The notes below the pieces were generated by a model. It made no database searches. It had not been told where the DNA came from and was given only the letters and a program-made list of their open reading frames with translations. From Caccovicinus sp051878975 (lineage in GTDB: Bacteria; Bacillota; Clostridia; Lachnospirales; Lachnospiraceae), in the NCBI GenBank assembly GCA_051878975.1, contig JBJELD010000063.1:1-11401 (forward strand): a stretch of DNA of 11,401 bases, in the 5' to 3' direction. Positions 1 through 5,180 of this stretch are shown one piece after another (the first letter of the stretch is position 1; every line of letters starts with the position of its first letter). The position numbers and the translations under genes were made by a program.

Positions 1-43
1 CTGCCGCAGTATAATTACGTTTAGTATATTCATTTTCTTTCAT
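1..43 (-). CDS. Possible start of a gene running off the window
   Basis: An ATG at 41-43 on the minus strand opens a frame of 14 codons (MKENEYTKRNYTAA) that is still open at the window edge. It lies about 150 bases downstream of the dctM-dctP fusion and points the same way, so it could be the next gene after the TRAP operon. No Shine-Dalgarno sequence lies at normal distance: the only GGAG is about 25 bases upstream, and the bases just before the ATG are pyrimidine-rich. The product is not recognisable from so few residues. The call rests on position and an open frame only. Confidence 0.3.
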   Translation of the reverse strand, partial: MKENEYTKRNYTAA

Positions 44-95
44 ATTTGCAAGGGAGAAATGCGGCTCCGGATTTGCTTCTCTGCGGCAGTACTGC

Positions 96-118
96 TGTTC
101 ACAGGTTTCCTGTGAACA
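96..118. repeat. Perfect 10-bp inverted repeat (hairpin or operator dyad)
   Basis: TGTTCACAGG and CCTGTGAACA face each other across a TTT loop. Neither strand has a T-run after it, so it is not a standard intrinsic terminator. It sits between the end of the TRAP operon and the possible gene at 1-43, and could be an operator or an mRNA stem. Confidence 0.5.
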
Positions 119-124
119 TAACGA

Positions 125-157
125 AGGCTGCATATCCTTCAAGCGGATACGCAGCCT
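125..157 (-). terminator. Hairpin after the TRAP operon, weak terminator
   Basis: Arms 125-137 and 145-157 form a 13-bp stem with one G-T wobble and a short loop, about 40 bases after the stop codon of the dctM-dctP fusion. The following bases on the minus strand (TCGTTATG) have no real T-run, so this may reduce readthrough or protect the mRNA end rather than stop transcription fully. Confidence 0.45.
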
Positions 158-195
158 CCGGCTGATTCCACCTCACACTTCTGCGATGATTGCGG

Positions 196-2568
196 TTACT
201 GCAGAAATGCCTCTACCAACGCTTCTGCATCTGTATAATTCTGTTTTTTCAGCTCTTCCACAAACCACTCGTCCACACCGTCAACCGCTGCCCGGAAAGA
301 TTCCACATCCAGCTCCTCATACGGTGTTACAGTCACGCCGTTTTTGTCCTGCCAGCGGCTTAAAATCTCCTCATCTCCGACACGATTGATATAACGTTCA
401 TACGCTACTGCCTTTCGGCCTGCCTCGTCCACCACGGCCTGCTGTTCCGGTGTCAGACTGTCATAAAGCTCCTGATTGATGCAGAAGAACAGACAATCAT
501 AATTTGCATTCCACAGTGAACAGTAAGGCTGAACCTCCTGAACACTCGCCGCATCGATGGCCGGCAGCGGATTCTCCTGACCTTCTACCGTCTTCTGCTG
601 CAGCGCCGTGTAGGTTTCCGACCAGTTCATATTGGTGGCGTCTGCACCCCAGCGTTTATAACATTCCATCAGAAGATTGCTTCCTGCCACGCGGATCTTG
701 ACATTCTTCATGTCCTCCACAGACTTGATCTCGCGCACATTGTTGGTCAGCTGGCGGAAGCCGTTTTCCGCAATGCCCATGCAGTGCAGACCATACTCAC
801 CCAGAATCTCTTTCATCATCTCGCCGGCTTCCCCGTCCAGCTTTGCATCCGCATCCTCCACCGAATCAAACAGATACGGCAGAGATACCACATTAAAACG
901 CGGGTCAAAGGCCGAATAGATCAGATTGCTGTGCATGGAAATCTGTACCGGATCTCCGTTCATCAGCGCCTGGATTCCCTCGGACTGGTTGCCGTTGGTC
1001 AGCTGGTCTGCCGCATAGACATTGACCTTGACCCTGCCGCCGGTGGCCTGTTCCATCAGTTCGCCGAACTTCCGTCCGCCCTCAGCCCAGGTGCTGGTCT
1101 CCGTCGTGGAGCAGGTAAAGTTCCAGGTCTGCTCCTCCCAGTCAAGGTCCGAATAATCCGCGATCGCATTCCATTCTTCTCCGGACACATCCATACCAGA
1201 GGATCCGGAACCATTGTCACCCGAAGCAGCCTGCTCCTCCTGCGCAGAAACCGTTCCGCTGTAGGAGCCATCCTTGGCCAGCGCTTTCGGAAGGAATGTG
1301 GAAATTTCCGGAATATAGGTGATCGCCAGAAGAACGGTCACACAAGCCGCAATCATCGGAGCAACGGCTCTGGAAATCTTCGTAATGTCCACTTCCATGC
1401 CCTTTTTCAGCTTCACCGAAATCGCAACAAACAGGTTGACACCCACTGGAGGCGTTACCTGACCGATTGCCAGGTTTACGGTTGCCACCAGACCGAATGC
1501 AACCACATCATATCCCAGCTGTCTGCATACCGGAAGCATGATCGGGATGAAAATGTACATAGCCGAGTTTGCATCAATGAAACATCCTGCAATCAGGAAA
1601 ATGATATTGACAATAATCAGGAAGGTAAACTGATTATGTGCGATGCTCCCCAGCAGTTCCGATGCAGCCTGGGCAATGCCGAATTTGGTGCAGACAAAGG
1701 AAAACAAGGATGCACACGCTACAATCAGCATAATTCCGCCCGTTGTTTTTCCGGAATCGATCAGAATATCCCACAGATCCCGGAATGTCACTTCCCGATA
1801 GATCACCATACCCACAAACAGTCCGTATACCACCGATACAGCTGCTGCCTCGGTTGGAGTAAAGATTCCGCCGTAGATACCGCCCAGAATAATGACCGGC
1901 ATCAGCAGTCCCCAGAACGCATCCTTAAAGGCCGCCAGGCGTTCTGCACCGGAAGCCTTCTGCTGAGAAGACTGAATATGGTTCTTTCTGACCTCAATCA
2001 TAACCACAATGACCAGCGCTGCCCCCATCAGGATACCCGGCACGATGCCTGCGGTAAACATATCTGCAATGGATACGCCGGTGATCGATGCATATACGAC
2101 AAATGCAATGCTGGGTGGAATGACGATCGCAATGGAGCTGGCCGTCGCCATCAGTGCCGCCGAAAATGCCGCCGAAAAACCACCCTGTTCAATCATAGCC
2201 GGAATCAGTACACATCCCAACGCCGCTACCGTTGCCGGACCGGAGCCGGAAATCGCGCCGAAGAAACAGGCCACGATCACACACACAATTGCAATGCCGC
2301 CTCTTCTGTGACCGACACAGGTATTGACAAACCGGATCAGCCGCCTGGAAATTCCGGCCTTCGCCATGATGTTTCCGGACAATACGAAAAACGGAATCGC
2401 CAGCAGAAGAAACTTGCTGATGCCGGAATACATATTGGTTGCAACAATCGTCAGCGACGTGCCCGAATACAAAATCGCACACACCGATGACAGGCCCAGG
2501 CAAATGCTGATCGGGATTCCCATAATCAGGAAAATAAAGAATGAGAGAAATAAAACTGCGCTGATCAT
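196..2568 (-). CDS. TRAP transporter fusion: large permease (DctM) joined to solute-binding protein (DctP)
   Basis: A 790-residue protein combining two normally separate TRAP subunits. Residues 1-430 are the multi-spanning DctM permease, with family signatures FFGAISGSGPATVAALG (102-118), PPSIAFVVYA (151-160), GGIYGGIFTPTEAAA (229-243) and VTPPVGVNLF (371-380). Residues 431-478 are a hydrophilic Gly/Ser/Ala/Gln/acidic linker. Residues 479-790 are a DctP-type binding protein, with KIRVAGS (624-630) holding the arginine that binds carboxylates in this family, and TVEGQENPL (660-668). No signal peptide or lipobox cysteine precedes the binding domain, so the last DctM helix would deliver it outside the membrane. 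The start follows GGAGGAGG and overlaps the dctQ stop by four bases (ATGA), indicating translational coupling. Expected role: sodium-coupled uptake of an organic acid. The isoleucine T-box upstream suggests a substrate tied to isoleucine supply. Confidence 0.93.
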   Translation of the reverse strand: MISAVLFLSFFIFLIMGIPISICLGLSSVCAILYSGTSLTIVATNMYSGISKFLLLAIPFFVLSGNIMAKAGISRRLIRFVNTCVGHRRGGIAIVCVIVACFFGAISGSGPATVAALGCVLIPAMIEQGGFSAAFSAALMATASSIAIVIPPSIAFVVYASITGVSIADMFTAGIVPGILMGAALVIVVMIEVRKNHIQSSQQKASGAERLAAFKDAFWGLLMPVIILGGIYGGIFTPTEAAAVSVVYGLFVGMVIYREVTFRDLWDILIDSGKTTGGIMLIVACASLFSFVCTKFGIAQAASELLGSIAHNQFTFLIIVNIIFLIAGCFIDANSAMYIFIPIMLPVCRQLGYDVVAFGLVATVNLAIGQVTPPVGVNLFVAISVKLKKGMEVDITKISRAVAPMIAACVTVLLAITYIPEISTFLPKALAKDGSYSGTVSAQEEQAASGDNGSGSSGMDVSGEEWNAIADYSDLDWEEQTWNFTCSTTETSTWAEGGRKFGELMEQATGGRVKVNVYAADQLTNGNQSEGIQALMNGDPVQISMHSNLIYSAFDPRFNVVSLPYLFDSVEDADAKLDGEAGEMMKEILGEYGLHCMGIAENGFRQLTNNVREIKSVEDMKNVKIRVAGSNLLMECYKRWGADATNMNWSETYTALQQKTVEGQENPLPAIDAASVQEVQPYCSLWNANYDCLFFCINQELYDSLTPEQQAVVDEAGRKAVAYERYINRVGDEEILSRWQDKNGVTVTPYEELDVESFRAAVDGVDEWFVEELKKQNYTDAEALVEAFLQ

Positions 2569-3065
2569 GACTGAGCCTCCTCCTTCTTCTCCTTTTCACA
2601 CTGGTCCAGGAAATACTCAATAAAATGAAGAATCATGCAGGCTGCGCCGATCGGAACGAAGGACCAGAAGATCCACTCCGGCCAGTTCAGCACAAAGGTC
2701 CGCTTGCCGTTTTCCAGCTGCGTAATAACCTTATCCATGCCGTATTTAAACAGCACCGCGGTAAAACACACACATAGTGCCGTGTTCAGAAACAACACCG
2801 GCCTGTGAAGGGATTTTGGCAGACGGTCTGTCACAAGCGTCAGATTGACCAGCCCTCCTTCCCGGCACGACAGCGCCGCCGCAAGCAGTGTGATCAAAAC
2901 GAATACGGCAACAACCAGTTCCTCCGTAAATGACCATGACTGGTGAATGACTTTTCTGGAAAATACATTTCCGACTGTCAGCACCAGAATGATGATGGTA
3001 GCTGCAGCCAAAACCAGCTTTTCCAGCTTCGCCAGCACATCCATCAATCTCTTGTAAGCTTTCAT
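2565..3065 (-). CDS. dctQ: TRAP transporter small permease subunit (DctQ)
   Basis: A 166-residue membrane protein of the usual DctQ size with four predicted hydrophobic segments (about residues 17-35, 48-65, 85-105 and 130-150). The motif NVFSRKV followed by WSFTEEL matches the DctQ pattern (N-x-x-x-R ... W-x-E-E). The charged C-terminal tail is KEKKEEAQS. It would pair with the DctM part of the next gene to form the membrane unit of a TRAP importer. The start at 3065 is preceded by AGGAGG about ten bases upstream. The stop overlaps the fusion gene by four bases. It is the first gene after the T-box leader, whose terminator ends about 130 bases upstream, so its expression should depend on readthrough of that terminator. 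Confidence 0.92.
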   Translation of the reverse strand: MKAYKRLMDVLAKLEKLVLAAATIIILVLTVGNVFSRKVIHQSWSFTEELVVAVFVLITLLAAALSCREGGLVNLTLVTDRLPKSLHRPVLFLNTALCVCFTAVLFKYGMDKVITQLENGKRTFVLNWPEWIFWSFVPIGAACMILHFIEYFLDQCEKEKKEEAQS

Positions 3066-3196
3066 AATCCTGTTTCCTCCTCTGTATCATGGAATTTGCG
3101 GTTTTTTGTATTCCTGCCCGCAGAGAAAACAAACGTGCAGGTGCGGCACGATCTTTCGCAGAGCATTTTGTTTTGCCGGAAAACTTTCTGTAAAAC

Positions 3197-3225
3197 AAAA
3201 AAAACCGCCCCTCAAATAGGGACGG
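3197..3225 (-). terminator. T-box regulated intrinsic terminator
   Basis: CCGTCCCT (3218-3225) and AGGGGCGG (3205-3212) form an 8-bp stem with a five-base loop, followed by eight T residues on the minus strand (3197-3204). Its 5' arm is shared with the antiterminator, so it is the switch element of the leader. Confidence 0.92.
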
Positions 3226-3503
3226 ATTTCATCGCCGCAACCACCCTGTTTCCTCTCTGAAACAAGTACGAATACAACGTACCAGCATACGTGGTTCCTA
3301 TAACGGGAAACGCCCGTGGAAGCCTACTCACCTGCTGACACACATCGATTTTCGGATTCCCTTCTCGGAGATGATCTTCAAAACAGCTCTGCTGCTGCCT
3401 CACACCTTCCGGCAGCTCTCTGTTAACAGTTCCCTGTTCCTACTTATTCTCGTCGCAGAATTTGTCTGAACGCCGCATTAAAACTCTGTCTTTTTAAAGC
3501 GAC
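3197..3503 (-). ncRNA. T-box leader with isoleucine (AUC) specifier
   Basis: T-box hallmarks occur in order on the minus strand: the AGTA of the stem I bulge (3441-3444); the apical hairpin GCTGCC/GGCAGC (3394-3399 with 3411-3416) enclosing GGTGTGAG; GAA-G-ATC-A (3372-3379), matching the known GAA-N-codon-A specifier-loop pattern, with ATC at 3373-3375; a stem II-type AGTAG and then ACGGGCGTTTCCCGTTA (3301-3317), typical of the IIA/B pseudoknot; a stem III-like GTACG/CGTAC hairpin; and the T-box AGGGTGGTTGCGGCG (3233-3247). TGGT (3240-3243) would pair with the ACCA end of a tRNA with discriminator A, as in tRNA-Ile. AGGG and CGG can pair with CCCT and CCG of the terminator stem, giving exclusive antiterminator and terminator forms. 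Known mechanism: uncharged cognate tRNA stabilises readthrough into dctQ and the fusion gene. Confidence 0.92.
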
Positions 3504-3509
3504 GCAGTC

Positions 3510-3538
3510 ATTTTACACCTATACCGTCGAATTGTCAA
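3510..3538 (-). promoter_or_regulatory. SigA-type promoter of the T-box/TRAP operon
   Basis: TTGACA (3533-3538), a 17-base spacer and TAAAAT (3510-3515) on the minus strand. The -35 is a perfect consensus and the -10 differs at one position. Transcription would start near 3503, giving a leader of about 300 nt up to the terminator, a normal T-box length. Confidence 0.85.
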
Positions 3539-3545
3539 TTCTTTT

Positions 3546-3644
3546 TCACAAAATTCCGATTACCCTCGCTGCACACCAGACAAGCATCAGCCCCATTATC
3601 ATGTTCATAAGCCGATAATGTGTTCCGTAAAACCGTTTCAGACC
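3546..3644 (-). pseudogene. Possible remnant of a LysE/RhtB-type exporter C terminus
   Basis: A short minus-strand frame of 32 residues before a TGA begins GLKRFYGTHYRL and continues with a hydrophobic stretch (MNMIMGLMLVWCAARVIGIL). This resembles the last helix of LysE/RhtB-family amino-acid exporters. No start, ribosome site or upstream domain exists: the tRNA terminator lies directly upstream. If real it is a decayed fragment. The resemblance is judged by eye and is weak. Confidence 0.25.
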
Positions 3645-3668
3645 ATTTCCGCTTTTCTCGTTAAAATC

Positions 3669-3725
3669 AAAAAAGAAGGCTCTTTTCCATCTCCGCCGGA
3701 ATCACCGGATAAGAAAAGCCCTTCT
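3669..3725 (-). terminator. Intrinsic terminator of the tRNA-Pro gene
   Basis: On the minus strand AGAAGG..CTTTTC (3674-3679, 3682-3687 as complement) pairs with the facing GAAAAG..CCTTCT arms (3713-3718, 3720-3725). A CCGG/CCGG inner hairpin sits in the loop, and six T residues follow (3669-3674). It lies about 30 bases after the tRNA. Confidence 0.8.
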
Positions 3726-3754
3726 CAAGCAGAATATTTCTCTGAAATAAAAAA

Positions 3755-3828
3755 TCGAGGCGACAGGATTTGAACCTGCGGCCTCTGCGTCCCGAACGCA
3801 GCGCTCTACCAAGCTGAGCCACGCCTCG
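3755..3828 (-). tRNA. tRNA-Pro (anticodon CGG)
   Basis: A 74-base cloverleaf on the minus strand. The acceptor stem is CGAGGCG/CGCCTCG with discriminator A; the D stem is GCTC/GAGC; the anticodon stem is CTGCG/CGCAG around the loop TTCGGGA, giving anticodon CGG for codon CCG; the T arm contains GGTTCAAATCC. The anticodon loop equals that of E. coli proK. The CCA end is not encoded (TTT follows), so it must be added after transcription. It has its own promoter and terminator. Confidence 0.97.
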
Positions 3829-3839
3829 ATACATCTGAT

Positions 3840-3868
3840 AGAATAATACAAATTGTGCCAATTGTCAA
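3840..3868 (-). promoter_or_regulatory. Promoter of tRNA-Pro
   Basis: TTGACA (3863-3868), a 17-base spacer and TATTCT (3840-3845) on the minus strand. The expected start is about five bases before the mature tRNA 5' end at 3828. Confidence 0.75.
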
Positions 3869-4236
3869 CAACAATTTGAATTTTTTTATTTCGTCCTTCT
3901 CATGTCCTCATCCTGCCTGCCCTGCTATCATCTCTTCAGGAAAGGCAGGAACCACACATGAAAATCATGAATGCACATCTTCATTTCATCAAACACCCTG
4001 ACGTTCCGTTTGTCATGCGACGCGCTCCGGTTTGGTCTCCGTAGCATAGAACAGATCCTTGATAAAATCCTCCTCCACATTCATATACTGATAATGATGA
4101 AAAAGACAATATCAACCATCTTTTAGTCAATATAGTACCTTATATCCCCCCTTTTTTTCTTGTATTATATATCTATCAGCCGAACAGCTGATAAGAAACT
4201 ATGTCAATTAAGTCACAGAAAAAGGAGGACCTTATT
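3869..4236. other. Intergenic region between the divergent tRNA-Pro and small-protein genes
   Basis: No convincing gene of normal size. It holds an 8-bp inverted repeat TCCTGCCT/AGGCAGGA (3911-3918, 3943-3950) and a 23-codon minus-strand frame (4013-4084, starting MNVEEDF) without a placed ribosome site. An A/T-rich stretch with a C6-T7 run (4146-4158) follows, then TATTAT (4163-4168), which could be a -10 for the plus-strand small gene but has no good -35. A 7-bp dyad TATCAGC/GCTGATA (4174-4180, 4187-4193) would lie in its 5' leader, and AGGAGG is at 4223-4228. Confidence 0.6.
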
Positions 4237-4359
4237 ATGGTTAACACGATCAGTAATTTCTGGTCAGAGCACAGCGGAGCAATCTGTGCCGGAGCACTGA
4301 GTATCGCATTTACCGTGACCATGATCACGATCCCGTATATTCAGTACTTCTTATTATAA
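4237..4359 (+). CDS. Small hydrophobic (membrane) protein, 40 residues, unknown function
   Basis: A 40-codon frame starting MVNTISNFWSEHSG and ending YIQYFLL-TAA. The start follows AAAGGAGGAC with eight bases between AGGAGG and ATG, an excellent Shine-Dalgarno sequence. Residues 1-13 are polar; residues 15-40 are almost wholly uncharged and hydrophobic, long enough for one membrane-spanning helix, with no positive charge in the mature part. It stands alone on the plus strand, with a 7-bp dyad in its leader and a strong GC hairpin terminator about 45 bases after the stop. I do not recognise the family. Possible roles include a small membrane regulator or stress peptide. It lacks the charged C-terminal tail common in type I toxins. 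It is small enough to be missed by routine gene finding. Confidence 0.72.
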   Translation: MVNTISNFWSEHSGAICAGALSIAFTVTMITIPYIQYFLL

Positions 4360-4360
4360 T

Positions 4361-4393
4361 AACGGCGGATATCCTTTTTATACATCCACCGTT
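4361..4393 (+). repeat. Hairpin directly after the small-protein stop codon
   Basis: AACGGCGGAT (4361-4370) and ATCCACCGTT (4384-4393) pair with one mismatch around a 13-base A/T-rich loop, starting two bases after the stop codon. Only GTTT follows, so it may stabilise the 3' end or help the next terminator. Confidence 0.5.
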
Positions 4394-4403
4394 TCCAACC
4401 AAG

Positions 4404-4432
4404 AGGGGGACGCAAACATCGCGTCCCCCTTT
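4404..4432 (+). terminator. Intrinsic terminator between convergent genes
   Basis: AGGGGGACGC (4404-4413) and GCGTCCCCCT (4421-4430) form a perfect 10-bp GC-rich stem with a seven-base loop, followed by TTT on the plus strand. It ends the small-protein transcript. Because it lies 27 bases from the stop of the convergent transaldolase gene it may also stop the sugar operon, although the minus-strand tail (CTCTTGG) is poor. Confidence 0.8.
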
Positions 4433-4458
4433 CAATACTCCCCTGTATATCAGCTTAA

Positions 4459-5112
4459 TTACTCTCCAAACACCGCTTTATAATCCGCCTTGAACTTTTC
4501 AATTCCCGCATCTGTCAGCGGATGCTTTGTCATCTGTTCGATGACCTTATAAGGCACCGTCGCGATGTCCGCCCCTGCCTTTGCGCAGTCCGTCACATGA
4601 ATGGTATTGCGGACGCTGGCGGCGATAATTTCAGTCTTAATTCCCGCGACCTTAAAAATCTCCACAATTTCCCTGATGAGATCGACACCTCTCTCATTGA
4701 TGTCGTCGAGCCGTCCCAGAAACGGGGACACATAAGCGGCGCCGGCGCGGGCTGCAAGCAGCGCCTGGTTGGCACTGAAAATCAGTGTCACATTCGTCTT
4801 GATTCCCTCAGCAGCCAATACTTTGACTGCCTTCAGTCCTTCCACAGTCATCGGAATTTTGACAATCATGTTTTTGTGTATAGCAGCGATGGCGCGGCCT
4901 TCTGCGATCATGCCTTCCGCGGTTTCCGTTGTCGCCTTCACTTCTCCGCTGATGGGACCATTCACAATTTCCGTGATTTCCTGAATGACTTCATTGAAAT
5001 CCCTTCCCTCTTTTGCGATCAGGGAAGGATTCGTAGTTACGCCGCAGATTACGCCCATATCATTTGCCTTGCGGATCTCATCTACATTTGCAGTATCAAT
5101 AAATAATTTCAT
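4459..5112 (-). CDS. tal: Short-type transaldolase (TalC/FSA family)
   Basis: A 217-residue TIM-barrel aldolase, the usual size of the short transaldolase/fructose-6-phosphate aldolase family. Visible family features are Asp6 in MKLFIDTA, TTNPS (26-30), and Lys85 in IVKIPMT, the Schiff-base lysine. Two positions separate true transaldolases from fructose-6-phosphate aldolase: here Glu57 (GEVKATT) where E. coli FsaA has Gln59, and Phe131 (YVSPFLGR) where FsaA has Tyr131. Both favour transaldolase, which moves a dihydroxyacetone unit between fructose 6-phosphate and erythrose 4-phosphate or sedoheptulose 7-phosphate. The ATG at 5110-5112 is chosen because AAGGAG lies just upstream; a longer frame with 16 extra residues would include this site. 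It is the last gene of the sugar operon, 68 bases after the PTS gene. Confidence 0.93.
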   Translation of the reverse strand: MKLFIDTANVDEIRKANDMGVICGVTTNPSLIAKEGRDFNEVIQEITEIVNGPISGEVKATTETAEGMIAEGRAIAAIHKNMIVKIPMTVEGLKAVKVLAAEGIKTNVTLIFSANQALLAARAGAAYVSPFLGRLDDINERGVDLIREIVEIFKVAGIKTEIIAASVRNTIHVTDCAKAGADIATVPYKVIEQMTKHPLTDAGIEKFKADYKAVFGE

Positions 5113-5180
5113 GTCGTTTTTCTCCTTTTTCTCAATGCGTTGTTCCAATGGTTCTCCCAATAGAGCAACGCCGCCTTTAT

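Noticed and set aside
1135..1278. Possibility that the DctM-DctP junction is a sequencing error
   Set aside because: There is no hidden signal peptide, lipobox or ribosome-site-plus-start in the junction, and the frame runs through a plausible flexible linker.
784..2490. A 568-codon plus-strand open frame
   Set aside because: It lies antisense to the dctM-dctP fusion, has no family features and a composition rich in His, Arg and Gln as expected for a shadow of a real gene.
3212..3403. A minus-strand 63-codon frame within the T-box leader (possible leader peptide attenuator)
   Set aside because: The region is explained by T-box structure. The frame has no run of isoleucine codons and no ribosome site.
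3669..3868. tRNA-Pro as an integration site for a mobile element
   Set aside because: No integrase gene or repeated tRNA 3' end was seen nearby, and the tRNA has its own promoter and terminator.
3961..4050. A plus-strand frame of about 28 codons starting MKIMNAHLHF
   Set aside because: Weak ribosome site and no hydrophobic, domain or terminator evidence, unlike the small gene at 4237.
4013..4084. A 23-codon minus-strand frame starting MNVEEDF upstream of tRNA-Pro
   Set aside because: No ribosome site at proper distance, no terminator of its own and no recognisable family. It may be a remnant, but the evidence is too thin for a gene call.
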